The notes beneath the pieces were generated by a model that saw only the letters and a program-made list of their open reading frames with translations, did no database searches and was not told where the DNA came from. Both the position numbers and the translations under genes were made by a program. 64,000 bases of DNA from Rhizobium sp. SL42 (lineage in GTDB: Bacteria > Pseudomonadota > Alphaproteobacteria > Rhizobiales > Rhizobiaceae): the NCBI RefSeq assembly GCF_021729845.1, contig NZ_CP063398.1:310001-374000 (forward strand), read 5' to 3'. Of the stretch, positions 8,445-17,678 are shown in pieces. Every line of letters starts with the position of its first letter. The first letter of the stretch is position 1.

Positions 8445-9665
8445 TCAGGTCTCTTTGCCGGAAGGGATGCGGACATATTTGATTGCGCGGCGGAAATAGG
8501 TGTAGGCCACATGCAGCGTGCCATCCGGACCCTCGACAACCGACGGGTAGGAAAACTCGCGATTGAGCGACTGCTGCGAATTGTTGCTCAGGCAGTAGCC
8601 GTCTCCCGTGTCGAGATCTACATGCTCAAGGAAACTCACGCCGTCGTCATAGGAGAAGGCAAGCGACAATGGTGCGCGAGGAACGCCCCACACCGCACGC
8701 GGGCCATCATAGGCGCCGCCTGTGGCCGGTTCCGCCTGTTCGCCTACCGCCTCTTCCCCCGCCTCGCCTTCGATCTCGTCATAGAGCGAAAGTCGTCGCT
8801 GGTCGGAGCTGGCGGCGTTTGAATGATTGTAGACGATTGCAATGGCACCATTCTTCAGATCGACCGCCTGGATCGAGGAATTGTTGTTCGGCAACACGGT
8901 CGGTTGCGGCGGACTCCAGTTGCGGCCGTCGTCGTCGGACCAGCTGTGCAGGACCTGCCCCGCATACCGGTTGCGGAAGAATGCGGTCATCCGCCCGTCG
9001 CCTCGGGGCACGATGTTCATATGGACGGCACCGTAGCTGTCTGGAACCTCGGTCAGGCTCCAGCTTTTCCCATCATCTTCAGACACAAGCACACCCGCCG
9101 TATCGGCATCGCCGGTCCAGCGTTGGCCGGGCAGCGAGCGGCAAAGAAAGACCGGCAGCAGCCAATCTCCAGCGGCATTCACGATCACCGGCTGGCGCAC
9201 GAACGTGCCGGGCAGATCGCACAGAATGCGCGGCTCACCGAAGTGCTTGCCGCCATCCGAAGAGATCCGACATTTTACAACTGCTCCATCCTGATTGCCA
9301 GAAACCTGGGACGTGTAAATCAACCAGATCTTGCCATCTGGTGCATTGAAAACTATAGGGTTTTGTTCAGACTTTGTGGCGTCCTCGGTCATTTTTTCCG
9401 GAACGGACCAGGCGGTCGAACCGGGCGCCAGGCGCGACATGTAAATCGATATGTCGCCCATGCCTTCCATGGTTCCGCCGAACCAGACGCAGATCAGGGT
9501 ACCATCGGCAAGAAATGCCAGGTTCGCGGCGTGATTTTGTACCGTTGGCGAGACGAGGAACGCCTCCTGCCAACCCTCGTGATGGGGATGCGCGGTCAAC
9601 AGGCCGGTCATGCGGGCCGGGACATCTTCGGGCGCCAGTTCTGTCGGCTGGTTCAATGCGGACAT
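8445..9665 (-). CDS. Sialidase-fold (BNR repeat) protein, cytoplasmic
   Basis: A 406-aa beta-propeller protein of the sialidase/BNR_2 type. Four Asp-box repeats can be read: SSDGGKHF, SEDDGKSW, SDDDGRNW and SYDDGVSF. An arginine-containing TFVRQPV segment and HMNIVPRGDGRMTAFFRNR resemble the active-site region of the fold. There is no signal peptide, so it acts inside the cell on an imported compound. A glutamate-rich insert (GEAGEEAVGEQAEPATGG) interrupts the later part of the propeller. The ATG at 9665 is chosen with GAGG about 9 nt upstream; an ATG at 9674 is possible. It follows the DapA-like gene with no gap. True sialic acid hydrolysis is not shown; lyase or hydrolase action on another acidic sugar is equally possible. 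Confidence 0.7.
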   Translation of the reverse strand: MSALNQPTELAPEDVPARMTGLLTAHPHHEGWQEAFLVSPTVQNHAANLAFLADGTLICVWFGGTMEGMGDISIYMSRLAPGSTAWSVPEKMTEDATKSEQNPIVFNAPDGKIWLIYTSQVSGNQDGAVVKCRISSDGGKHFGEPRILCDLPGTFVRQPVIVNAAGDWLLPVFLCRSLPGQRWTGDADTAGVLVSEDDGKSWSLTEVPDSYGAVHMNIVPRGDGRMTAFFRNRYAGQVLHSWSDDDGRNWSPPQPTVLPNNNSSIQAVDLKNGAIAIVYNHSNAASSDQRRLSLYDEIEGEAGEEAVGEQAEPATGGAYDGPRAVWGVPRAPLSLAFSYDDGVSFLEHVDLDTGDGYCLSNNSQQSLNREFSYPSVVEGPDGTLHVAYTYFRRAIKYVRIPSGKET

Positions 9666-9676
9666 AGCATCCATCC

Positions 9677-10582
9677 TCACGGCAAAGCGTTGAAACTCTT
9701 GGAGAGACTTGCAAAGTCGACATCGGACAGCGGCATCAGGGGTGCCCGCGTCCGCCGCCAGCCTGATTCTCCGGTTTTCAGCTCGACCATCGCCTTGATC
9801 GTCGGGATCTGCACATAGGAATTGGAAAGCGTGCGGTAAGCGTTGATCCGCGCCTGCGCCGCCTCGATCGCGCCGGTCTCGCCAGGTTCCGCCACCTTAT
9901 CATAGATCGTTCGCAGTGACCCGGCGACGAGATTCGACGTCGCCGTAATGCAGCCAGCCCCACCTGCTTTCAGCAGCGGCAGCAACAACGGATCGGCTCC
10001 GGCGAGCACCGAAAAGCCCGGAAATGCGTCAACCAGCGCCTGCATGTTATTGAAATCGCCTGCAGAATCCTTGATGCCGACGATTTGTTCTGGAAAGGCT
10101 TCCACCAGTCTGCCGATCAGGTCCTGGCCGAGCGGAACACCGGAAACCTGTGGGATGTGATAGAGGATGACCTGCAGGTCCGGATTGGCGACAGCCTCGA
10201 TGATCCGGGCATAGGCAGCAAACAGTCCATCGTCCGAAACGCCCTTGTAGTAGAAGGGCGGCAACATCACCACCTTGCGCACGCCATTTGACAGTGCATG
10301 TCTTGTCAACTCAACCGTATCGGATGAGGCGACGACGCCTGTGCCCGGCAAAAGGGCGTCAGCCGGCACGCCGGCCTTCAAAGTCGATTCAAGAATGGCG
10401 AAACGCTCGCGCATCGAGAAGGAGTTCGCCTCGCCTGTCGTGCCGAGCAAGGCGACCCCATGACACCCCTCCGCGAGCAACCGTTGGCAATGGCGGGTGA
10501 ACCGGGCGAAATCCGGCTCACCCTGCTCAGTAATCGGGGTGGTCGCCGCGCAAAATACGCCGGTAATCTTGTGAGCCTTCAT
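9677..10582 (-). CDS. DapA-family aldolase/dehydratase
   Basis: A 301-aa Schiff-base lyase of the dihydrodipicolinate synthase/N-acetylneuraminate lyase superfamily. GTTGE at residues 47-51, Y141 in ILYHIP and the Schiff-base lysine K171 in GIKDSAG are all present. Such paralogues in sugar clusters act on 2-keto-3-deoxy acids rather than in lysine synthesis. The ATG at 10582 has a strong GGAGGAG site; an upstream in-frame start at 10666 would add an arginine-rich leader inside the promoter region. It is the first gene of the minus-strand acid-sugar operon and runs directly into the sialidase-fold gene. The pairing suggests release of a keto-acid followed by its cleavage. Confidence 0.85.
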   Translation of the reverse strand: MKAHKITGVFCAATTPITEQGEPDFARFTRHCQRLLAEGCHGVALLGTTGEANSFSMRERFAILESTLKAGVPADALLPGTGVVASSDTVELTRHALSNGVRKVVMLPPFYYKGVSDDGLFAAYARIIEAVANPDLQVILYHIPQVSGVPLGQDLIGRLVEAFPEQIVGIKDSAGDFNNMQALVDAFPGFSVLAGADPLLLPLLKAGGAGCITATSNLVAGSLRTIYDKVAEPGETGAIEAAQARINAYRTLSNSYVQIPTIKAMVELKTGESGWRRTRAPLMPLSDVDFASLSKSFNALP

Positions 10583-10876
10583 CTCCGCCCTCCTCCGGCG
10601 AAAAACAGGCGCCGATCCGCAATCGGCGCGCCTTAAAAAGCGTTGATTGGAAAAATTTGTCAACAACAGTTTCCAGGCATAAAGTTCGGCTGAGATCTAT
10701 ATTGTTGTTTTAAAATGCCTTTTTTCTCGTATTCTGAAAATGCCCACAAGAAAATGAGGTTGATGATTGACATATTTACAATAACGTCGCAGTCTCTGCC
10801 ATCCCGGCGATGGCTCGAACGGCCTTGCCCCTCGGAGGAGGCTGCCGGTGATGGGAGATCAAAGGGAGGAGACGGA
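10583..10876. promoter_or_regulatory. Divergent promoter region of the acid-sugar cluster
   Basis: A 294-nt gap between the divergent DapA-like gene and the ABC binding-protein gene. It is AT-rich from about 10640 to 10790. A TTGT-CA-ACAA inverted repeat at 10657-10666 is a possible GntR/FadR operator serving both directions, and a TTGTTGTTTT stretch follows near 10700. The plus-strand gene has a GGGAGGAG ribosome-binding site at the right edge. No further gene is seen here. Confidence 0.45.
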
Positions 10877-12520
10877 ATGACTGACGGTAACGTTGGAACA
10901 CTCGGCGCGGGTCTGTCGCGTCGCGAGGCATTGAAACTGGGCCTAGCAGCCGGCGTGAGCTTCACGCTTCTGGGCGTCAGTGCAAAGATCGTCCAGGCAG
11001 CGGGAGAGCAGATCCTCAAGATCGCCCATCCGACCTTCAGCCAGGACTGGTCGCCCCTGCGTGGCGGTGGACCGCCCTTCCGGTGGAATTCCCTGTGGTG
11101 GGCATCGCCGATGTATTTCGACGGCGACGGGAAGATCAATCCTTATGTCTTCACGAGCTGGGAAACCGCGGACAACAAGGTCTGGACCTTCAAGCTTGAT
11201 CCAAAGGCAACCTTCTCCGACGGCAGCAAGATCACTTCGGCGGACGTACAGGCATCGTGGAATGTGGCAGCCATGCCCAATACCAAGAACCAGCGCGCCG
11301 ATCAGGTCCTGTCGAAGATCGCCGGCTTTGCCGATCTGACCGGCGGCACGGTCAAGGAACTGTCCGGTGTTGCCACACCGGACGAAGGCACCGTTGTCGT
11401 CACGCTTTCGGACGTCGATCCGATCTTCTTCATGCGTCTCGCCAATCACATCGTTCCGATTGCCAAGGCATCTCAGGTACGCGGCGAAGATGGCGAGGAA
11501 GTCGCAGACTGGTATATGCCGGCCAATGACACAGTCTATTCAGGACCATTCAAGCTGGTCGAGATCGATCTCGACGCCGGCACACTTGCCTTTGAGCCGA
11601 ACGAGAATTTCTTCGGGCCGAAACCGAAACTGACCCGCATCGAGCTGTCATCGATCGAAGACAATGTCACGGCGACATCGCTGTTGAATTCCGGCGAATA
11701 CAACGCTCATACCGAACTGATCACCTCGACGATCATCAAGGATCTGGGCGCGGACTTCTCGTCCGGCCCGACCATTCCGACAAGCCAGCATTTCTGGTTC
11801 AACACCGCACGTGCGCCGATGGACGACCCGAAGGTGCGCCAGGCGCTGATCATGGCCGTCGACCGCGAAGGGTTGATCAAGGCTTCCTATCCGGACGGCC
11901 CGCACAAGAAGACGGATCAGGTCCTGAACTCGGTTCCCGGTGCGGACAATTCCGGTTTCGAGCCTTTCCCCTATGATCCCGAGGCTGCCAAGAAGCTTTT
12001 GTCCGAATCCAGCTATGGCGGGCCGGAGCGTCTGCCCAAACTTCTGTTTGTCGGTGTATCGGGTCCGGCCATCGAGGCTGCCGCCCAGTACATCGCCGAG
12101 CAATGGCGACAGAACCTCGGCATCACGGCCGTCGACATGAAGCCGCAGCAGGATGCCTATGCCGGTCCTGACCAGAACGCGGTGCAGATCTTCCGCGATG
12201 ACGTCGGCACCCGGGTTCCCGATGCCGTCTCCTATCTCGCCGGTTCGATCGCCTCGACCTCGTCGAATGCGCAGAACAAGATGGGGGGCTACAAGAATGA
12301 CAAGGTCGACAGCCTGCTTAAGGAAGCGGCCTCCAAGGCTGCTGACGACCCGCAGCGTGTCGCCCTTGCACAGGAAGCCCAGAAAGCCTTCCGCGAGGAT
12401 TGGGCCTTTATCCCCTGGTATGCTCAAACCATGTCGCGCTGGGCCGTCGCAGAGGTCAAGGGCATCGACAAGAACCTCGACTGGCAGGTTGTTGCCCCTT
12501 GGGAGATTTCCATCGGCTGA
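10877..12520 (+). CDS. ABC transporter substrate-binding protein, Dpp/Opp (SBP family 5), Tat-exported
   Basis: A 547-aa periplasmic receptor of the peptide/nickel/sugar-oligomer class. The N-terminus holds a twin-arginine motif (SRREALKLGL) followed by a hydrophobic stretch and an AQA-like end (SAKIVQAAG), so export is by Tat. The family-5 body runs to the C-terminal WFIPWYAQ-like region. AGGGAGGAG precedes the ATG at 10877. Family-5 receptors often bind oligosaccharides or acid-sugar conjugates in rhizobia. With an acid-sugar kinase in the same operon, a peptide ligand is less likely. A GC hairpin separates it from the permeases. Confidence 0.85.
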   Translation: MTDGNVGTLGAGLSRREALKLGLAAGVSFTLLGVSAKIVQAAGEQILKIAHPTFSQDWSPLRGGGPPFRWNSLWWASPMYFDGDGKINPYVFTSWETADNKVWTFKLDPKATFSDGSKITSADVQASWNVAAMPNTKNQRADQVLSKIAGFADLTGGTVKELSGVATPDEGTVVVTLSDVDPIFFMRLANHIVPIAKASQVRGEDGEEVADWYMPANDTVYSGPFKLVEIDLDAGTLAFEPNENFFGPKPKLTRIELSSIEDNVTATSLLNSGEYNAHTELITSTIIKDLGADFSSGPTIPTSQHFWFNTARAPMDDPKVRQALIMAVDREGLIKASYPDGPHKKTDQVLNSVPGADNSGFEPFPYDPEAAKKLLSESSYGGPERLPKLLFVGVSGPAIEAAAQYIAEQWRQNLGITAVDMKPQQDAYAGPDQNAVQIFRDDVGTRVPDAVSYLAGSIASTSSNAQNKMGGYKNDKVDSLLKEAASKAADDPQRVALAQEAQKAFREDWAFIPWYAQTMSRWAVAEVKGIDKNLDWQVVAPWEISIG

Positions 12521-12561
12521 CGGTTCTGGCGGACCGCTGTCAGCGACACATTCGACGCGTG

Positions 12562-12581
12562 CCGGGGCCGTCAGGCCCCGG
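12562..12581 (+). promoter_or_regulatory. GC hairpin between binding-protein and permease genes
   Basis: A perfect 8-bp stem (CCGGGGCC with GGCCCCGG) with a 4-nt loop lies 41 nt after the binding-protein stop. There is no T-run, so it is better explained as an mRNA-stabilising structure that keeps receptor mRNA in excess than as a terminator. A GGAGGAG follows shortly after. Confidence 0.5.
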
Positions 12582-12658
12582 TGCATTCTGGAGGAGTAAA
12601 GGGCGGCCGCGGCCTTGGCTGTTGGCGATGAGACCCGAACAAGAGGTGGGAGGCACCG

Positions 12659-13615
12659 TTGCTTCGCTACGTGCTCACGCGTTTCGCCATCTGGATCCCG
12701 TCCGTGCTGCTGGTCATGCTGGCAGTCTATGCCCTGGCCTTCTATGGCGCCGGCGATCCAATCAAGCTGATCTTTCTGAGGGCGCCCGGCGATGTCGCCT
12801 ATAACCCGGCCAAGATCGAGGCCATTCGCGAAAGTGCAGGTCTCAACCGGCCATTTCTCGAACAGTTTGCCGGTTATGTGCTCAATCTGCTGCAGGGCAA
12901 GTTCGGCAATTCTCTGACCTCCGGCCGCTCTGTCTGGGCCATGGTATCGGCGGCGGCCCCTGTTTCCTTCAAGTTGGCCCTCTGTTCGATCGCGCTGACC
13001 GCCATCGTCGCCATCCCGCTCGGCATGATCGCGGCGCTCAAGCAGAATTCCCGCCTCGACTATATCATTCTCGGCACGGCGCTGTTTCTCTGGGCAATCC
13101 CGGCCTATGTGGCGGGGCCCCTCCTCATGGTCGGCCTGATCGTGCTCTTCCCCGGTGCGGATGTGCCTTACGGATGGGGCGGCATCTTCGATGTACGCAT
13201 CCTGCTTCCCCTGCTGGTCCTGTCGTTCCAGCCGATTGCGCTGATCGTACGCCAGACGCGTGCCGCAGTGATCGAAGTCCTGTCGGAAGATTTCGTTCGA
13301 ACCGCCCGAGCCAAGGGCGTTCCTGAAGTGATCGTTGCGATCCGCCATATCCTGCGTCCCGTCCTGACGCCGGTCGTCACGCAGCTCGGCCTGATCATGA
13401 TCACCATCGTCAACGGGGCGATCTTCGTCGAACTCGTCTTCGGCCTTCCCGGCCTTGGCCGTCTGACCGTGCAGGCACTGATCAACTCCGACTATCCGGT
13501 AATTCTTGCCATCACCCTGATCGGTTCCTTCCTGGTGATGATCTCCAATCTTCTGGTCGACGTGCTGTATCCGATGCTCGACCCCCGCGCCCACGATACC
13601 AAGAGGAGCCGCTGA
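12659..13615 (+). CDS. ABC transporter permease, DppB type
   Basis: A 318-aa inner-membrane subunit with about six transmembrane helices. It starts with LRYVLTRFAIWIPSVLLVMLA, the usual DppB amino end, and holds the EAA-like loop (EDFVRTARAKGVPEVIVAIRHILRP) that contacts the ATPase. The start is a TTG at 12659 with GGTGGGAGG upstream; no ATG fits. The next permease starts right after its stop. Confidence 0.87.
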   Translation: MLRYVLTRFAIWIPSVLLVMLAVYALAFYGAGDPIKLIFLRAPGDVAYNPAKIEAIRESAGLNRPFLEQFAGYVLNLLQGKFGNSLTSGRSVWAMVSAAAPVSFKLALCSIALTAIVAIPLGMIAALKQNSRLDYIILGTALFLWAIPAYVAGPLLMVGLIVLFPGADVPYGWGGIFDVRILLPLLVLSFQPIALIVRQTRAAVIEVLSEDFVRTARAKGVPEVIVAIRHILRPVLTPVVTQLGLIMITIVNGAIFVELVFGLPGLGRLTVQALINSDYPVILAITLIGSFLVMISNLLVDVLYPMLDPRAHDTKRSR

Positions 13616-13616
13616 C

Positions 13617-14579
13617 ATGTCGACCATTTCGGCCCCGCCGCTTGTCCAGTCTCACGATGAACCCAGCGTCAGCCTCTGGCGCGACGCCTGGTTCCGGCTG
13701 AAACGCAACAAGCTTGCCGTCTTCGGACTTGCCATCGTGATGCTGCTTGCGTTCACCGCGATCTTCGGTCCGCTGCTGACCCCTTACGACTATCTGAGCC
13801 AGAGCCTCGAGGGCCGGAACCTCGCGCCTTCGTTCTCCCATCTGTTCGGCACCGATGATCTGGGGCGTGACGTCTTCAGCCGCGTCGTCTATGGCACGCG
13901 AACAGCCTTCCTGGTTGCCGTCGTCGTTACGTTCATTGCGGTCCTGATCGGGGTCACGCTCGGTGCCATCGCCGGTTTCTTCGGCGGTGCCTGGGACCGG
14001 ATCATCATGTGGCTCACAGACATGACCATGTCCGTGCCCAACCTCCTGCTCGTTGTCGTCATCAATGCCTCGCTCAAGACACCGATCGCGACATGGATGG
14101 AAAGCCGCTACATGGCGACGCTCAATCCGTTCTACCGTGAAACGGTCTGGATCGATTTCCTCCTCGTCTTCGGCTCCATGGCACTGATCTCCTGGCCGCC
14201 CTATGCGCGCCTGGTCCGTGCCCAGGTCCTGTCGATCCGCTCGCGTCCTTACGTAACGGCCGCCCAGGCGCTCGGCCTGACCAACTGGATCATCATACGG
14301 CGCTATATCGTTCCGAACTCGCTCGGTCCGTTGATCGTCTCGGTCAGCGCCGGCCTCGGCACCGCGATGGTGCTCGAAAGCGCCTTTTCCTTCCTCGGCG
14401 TCGGCGTGAACCCTCCCACACCCAGCTGGGGCAACATGATCTCCGATGGTCTTCGCGTCTGGCAGCATTATCCGCATCTTCTGGCGGCCCCCGCCGCAGT
14501 TCTCGGTCTGGCATCCGTCGCTTTCAGCTTTCTCGGTGACGGCTTGAACGACGCACTCAATCCGCGAGGCAACAAATGA
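13617..14579 (+). CDS. ABC transporter permease, DppC type
   Basis: A 320-aa inner-membrane subunit of the DppC family. It has the N-terminal cytoplasmic leader WFRLKRNKLAVFGL and the TDDLGRDVFSRVVYGTRTAF segment typical of DppC/OppC. The EAA-type loop is SRPYVTAAQALGLTNWIIIRRYIVPN. The start lies one base after the DppB-type stop, and the stop overlaps the next ATPase gene (ATGA). It pairs with the preceding permease. Confidence 0.87.
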   Translation: MSTISAPPLVQSHDEPSVSLWRDAWFRLKRNKLAVFGLAIVMLLAFTAIFGPLLTPYDYLSQSLEGRNLAPSFSHLFGTDDLGRDVFSRVVYGTRTAFLVAVVVTFIAVLIGVTLGAIAGFFGGAWDRIIMWLTDMTMSVPNLLLVVVINASLKTPIATWMESRYMATLNPFYRETVWIDFLLVFGSMALISWPPYARLVRAQVLSIRSRPYVTAAQALGLTNWIIIRRYIVPNSLGPLIVSVSAGLGTAMVLESAFSFLGVGVNPPTPSWGNMISDGLRVWQHYPHLLAAPAAVLGLASVAFSFLGDGLNDALNPRGNK

Positions 14580-15583
14580 CGGATCTCAAAAGCATGATCC
14601 CCCTTCTTGATGTTCGTGGCCTGACGATTGACATAGACGGCCGCAATGGTCCCGCGACCGTGGTCGACGGCATCGACCTGCATGTGAACCGCGGAGAAAC
14701 GCTGGGCGTGGTCGGGGAATCCGGTTGTGGCAAGAGCCTGACAATGCTTTCCCTGATGCGGTTGCTGCCGAACAAGATCAAGGTCACGAAAGGCACCGCC
14801 ATGTTCGACGGCCGCGATCTGCAGACCATGTCGAACAGGGAACTGCGCAAGGTTCGCGGCGGCGATATCGGTTTTGTCTTCCAGGATCCCATGACCTCGC
14901 TAAATCCGGTCATGCGCATCGGCGACCAGATCTGCGAGCCGTTGCGCTACCACAGCGGCATGAACAAGCATGAGGCTCGAACCCGCGCCATCGAACTCTT
15001 GCGCCTCGTTGGTATCCCGGGTCCAGAACAGCGCCTGCAGGCCTTTCCCCACGAATTGTCAGGCGGCATGCGCCAGCGGGTGATGATCGCCATCGGCCTC
15101 GCCTGCAATCCGAAGCTGCTGATTGCCGACGAGCCAACGACTGCCCTTGATGTGACCATCCAGGCCCAGATCGTTGACCTGGTCAAGGATCTGCGCACCA
15201 AGCTCGGCATGTCGATCGTCTGGATCACGCATGACTTGGCACTGATTGCCGGTCTCGCTGATCGCGTCGTCGTGCTCTATGCCGGGACAGTCGTCGAGGA
15301 TGCGCCGGTCGACACGCTCTACAGCAAGCCGCTGCATCCCTATACACAAGGGCTGCTCGCCTCGATCCCGCAGATCGGCCATGCCGCCACAAGCCGTTTG
15401 AGCTCGATCGGCGGAACGCCACCAGAACCAGGTCGAAGACCAGCCGGCTGCCCCTTTGCACCCCGCTGTCCGCAGGCCATGGCGATTTGCCGCGAACGCG
15501 TGCCGCGTCTCGAATATGCCAATGAAACAGACGGCCACCGCGTTGCCTGTTTCGCAGCCCAAACTGCCAAGGAGGCCGCATGA
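14576..15583 (+). CDS. ABC transporter ATPase, DppD type
   Basis: A 335-aa ATPase. Walker A is GESGCGKS, the signature is LSGGMRQRV, Walker B is LLIADEPTTALDV, and the switch histidine is in WITHDL. The C-terminal oligopeptide-transporter domain contains the cysteines CPFAPRCPQAMAICRE, an arrangement that in DppD proteins can bind an iron-sulphur cluster. It overlaps both neighbours by 4 nt and forms a heterodimer with the next gene product. Confidence 0.88.
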   Translation: MTDLKSMIPLLDVRGLTIDIDGRNGPATVVDGIDLHVNRGETLGVVGESGCGKSLTMLSLMRLLPNKIKVTKGTAMFDGRDLQTMSNRELRKVRGGDIGFVFQDPMTSLNPVMRIGDQICEPLRYHSGMNKHEARTRAIELLRLVGIPGPEQRLQAFPHELSGGMRQRVMIAIGLACNPKLLIADEPTTALDVTIQAQIVDLVKDLRTKLGMSIVWITHDLALIAGLADRVVVLYAGTVVEDAPVDTLYSKPLHPYTQGLLASIPQIGHAATSRLSSIGGTPPEPGRRPAGCPFAPRCPQAMAICRERVPRLEYANETDGHRVACFAAQTAKEAA

Positions 15584-16575
15584 TGGCTGGCGAACCGCTG
15601 CTCAGAATTGAGAACCTGGTCAAGCATTTCCATGTGCGGCTCGGCGCCTTCGGCGAACGCGAAGCGACCGTGCATGCCCTGGACGACATCGATCTCGACA
15701 TCATGCAGGGCGAGACGCTCAGCCTTGTCGGCGAATCCGGTTGCGGCAAGTCGACGACCGGTTTCACCATCCTCAATCTCTACCGCGCAACCAGCGGTAA
15801 AATCCTGTACCAAGGCCAGGATCTATCAAAACTGAACGAAGACCAGATGCGTCCGTTCCGTCGCGACCTGCAGATCGTCTTTCAGGACCCCTATTCGACG
15901 CTCAATCCGCGCATGACCGTCGGCGAAGCGATCAGCGAACCGATGTTGTTTCACAAGCTGGCAACCAAGGCACAGTTGAAGGACAAGCTCGATTCACTCC
16001 TCTCCGACGTCGGCCTGCCGACCCGGTTTGCCCAGCGCTATCCACATGAACTGTCCGGTGGTCAACGCCAGCGGGTCGTCATTGCCCGGGCACTCGCCTG
16101 CCAGCCGAAGTTCATTGTTTGCGACGAGGCAATTTCCGCGCTCGACGTATCGATCCAGGCGCAGATCATCAATCTTCTGCTCGATCTTCAGGACAAATAC
16201 GGCCTGACCTACCTGTTCATCGCGCATGACCTCGCAGTCGTGCGCCATATCTCCACCCGCGTCGGCGTGATGTATCTCGGCCGCCTTGCCGAACTTGCAC
16301 CACGCGATGAGATTTTCACCAACCCCTTGCATCCCTATACCCGGGCACTTCTGTCGGCCGTGCCGGAAATTGATCCGGCCCATGAACGGACACGCCAGCG
16401 CCAGATCCTGCAGGGCGATGTGCCAAGCCCGCTCGATCCACCTTCCGGCTGCCGTTTCCACACCCGCTGCCCGATCGCCATGGATGTCTGCCGCACGGAT
16501 GTGCCGGTTTGGCGCGAAGCCCGCCCGGGCCACAAGGTCGCCTGCCACGCCGTTCCTGTCGAGGTTCATGCATGA
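15580..16575 (+). CDS. ABC transporter ATPase, DppF type
   Basis: A 331-aa second ATPase. It has Walker [10 protein letters not shown], signature [10 protein letters not shown], Walker [14 protein letters not shown], and a C-terminal oligopeptide-transporter extension with [14 protein letters not shown]. Two adjacent ATGs (15580 and 15583) could start it; the first overlaps the preceding stop. Its stop overlaps the kinase ATG, so transport and phosphorylation genes are coupled. Confidence 0.88.
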   Translation: MMAGEPLLRIENLVKHFHVRLGAFGEREATVHALDDIDLDIMQGETLSLVGESGCGKSTTGFTILNLYRATSGKILYQGQDLSKLNEDQMRPFRRDLQIVFQDPYSTLNPRMTVGEAISEPMLFHKLATKAQLKDKLDSLLSDVGLPTRFAQRYPHELSGGQRQRVVIARALACQPKFIVCDEAISALDVSIQAQIINLLLDLQDKYGLTYLFIAHDLAVVRHISTRVGVMYLGRLAELAPRDEIFTNPLHPYTRALLSAVPEIDPAHERTRQRQILQGDVPSPLDPPSGCRFHTRCPIAMDVCRTDVPVWREARPGHKVACHAVPVEVHA

Positions 16576-17678
16576 CGCTCAAGGCCGCGATCCTCGCCGA
16601 TGATCTGACGGGTGCCCTGGATACCGGGACGCCATTTGTCGAAAACGGTTTAAAAGTCGCGGTTGCCGTCTGTTGCGAGGGCCTGGACAAGGCAGTTGCG
16701 GCAAAGCCGGACGTGCTTGTAGTCAACACCGCGTCACGAGCACTGTCACCCGAAGAGGCGTCCAGTCGTGTCGGCAATATCGCTGCCCGGCTGAAGGCCC
16801 ATTCACCAGATCTGGTGATGAAGAAAATCGATTCCCGGCTCAAGGGCAATGTGGCCGTGGAAACGCTGGCCGTCGCCGATGCACTTGGCCGTCGCCGCAT
16901 TGTCATTTGCCCAGCCATTCCCGACCAGCAGCGCCTGACCCGCAACGGCCATGTCGTCGGCCGCGGTGTCGATCAGCCGATATCGATCGCTGCGCTGTTC
17001 GGTCAGACATCGGTCACGATCTGTGACGCCGAAAGCGTTGCCGACCTCGACAGGATCGCCGATATGCAAGACTGGCAAACGGGGCTTGCCGTCGGCGCAC
17101 GCGGCCTTGGCCTCGCTTTGGCAAAAAGGATCGGCAAAGGCGCAAGCGGTTCCACGCAGCCGGCTTTACTGACACTCACCGATCAGACACTCTTTGCCTT
17201 TGGTTCACGGGATCCGATCACCGTCTCGCAGATGCACCAGCTTTATATGCAAGATCGGCTCGCAGTCCTGGCGGATGCGCCCCATGGTCAACTTGGCGAA
17301 CTTGACGCACCACTGCGCTTGCCTGCATTGCTGCGGTGCACCGGCAACGTCCAAGACGATGGCGCGATGGTCGCAAAGCGTTTTGCCGAGGGCGTGCGCG
17401 ACGTGATAGCCGCTGGCAATGTCGAGATGCTGATGATGGGTGGTGGCGACACGGCGCTTGCCGTCCTCACCGCACTCGGCATAGATGTGCTCTTCCCGAT
17501 GGGAGAAGTCGAACCTGGAATTCCCTGGTTCGACGTGACGTTGCAGAACGGCAAGTCGCTGCGTTGCGCGGTCAAATCGGGAGGATTCGGGACCGTCGAC
17601 AGCCTGGTTGCGGTGCTGCCGGCAAAGCCGGATCAGAAATCGACGGACAGCAAGGAGACCTTCATTGGCCGAAGCTAG
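16572..17678 (+). CDS. Four-carbon acid-sugar kinase (DUF1537 / OtnK-DtnK family)
   Basis: A 368-aa ATP-dependent kinase of the family that phosphorylates threonate, erythronate or 3-dehydrotetronate at C4. The N-terminal ILADDLTGALDTG (acid-sugar site), KKIDSRLKGN, and the C-terminal nucleotide-binding MGGGDTALAVL, EPGIPW and KSGGFG motifs are all clear. It is somewhat shorter than the usual 410-430 aa. Established pathways pair this kinase with PdxA2, OtnI/OtnC or LtnD; here the PdxA-type partner is at 6193. The ATG at 16572 overlaps the DppF-type stop. The exact stereochemistry of the substrate cannot be read. Confidence 0.83.
   Translation: MTLKAAILADDLTGALDTGTPFVENGLKVAVAVCCEGLDKAVAAKPDVLVVNTASRALSPEEASSRVGNIAARLKAHSPDLVMKKIDSRLKGNVAVETLAVADALGRRRIVICPAIPDQQRLTRNGHVVGRGVDQPISIAALFGQTSVTICDAESVADLDRIADMQDWQTGLAVGARGLGLALAKRIGKGASGSTQPALLTLTDQTLFAFGSRDPITVSQMHQLYMQDRLAVLADAPHGQLGELDAPLRLPALLRCTGNVQDDGAMVAKRFAEGVRDVIAAGNVEMLMMGGGDTALAVLTALGIDVLFPMGEVEPGIPWFDVTLQNGKSLRCAVKSGGFGTVDSLVAVLPAKPDQKSTDSKETFIGRS

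Noticed and set aside
8445..9665. Naming the BNR protein a true sialidase
   Set aside because: No signal peptide, no sialic-acid kinase/epimerase genes, and the catalytic residues cannot be placed with certainty by eye. Only the fold is claimed.
11648..13627. A 659-codon open frame on the minus strand opposite the ABC receptor and permease genes
   Set aside because: It is a mirror of GC-rich codons of the plus-strand genes. Its product is rich in D, R, G, H and Q with no domain, and the plus-strand genes are clear.
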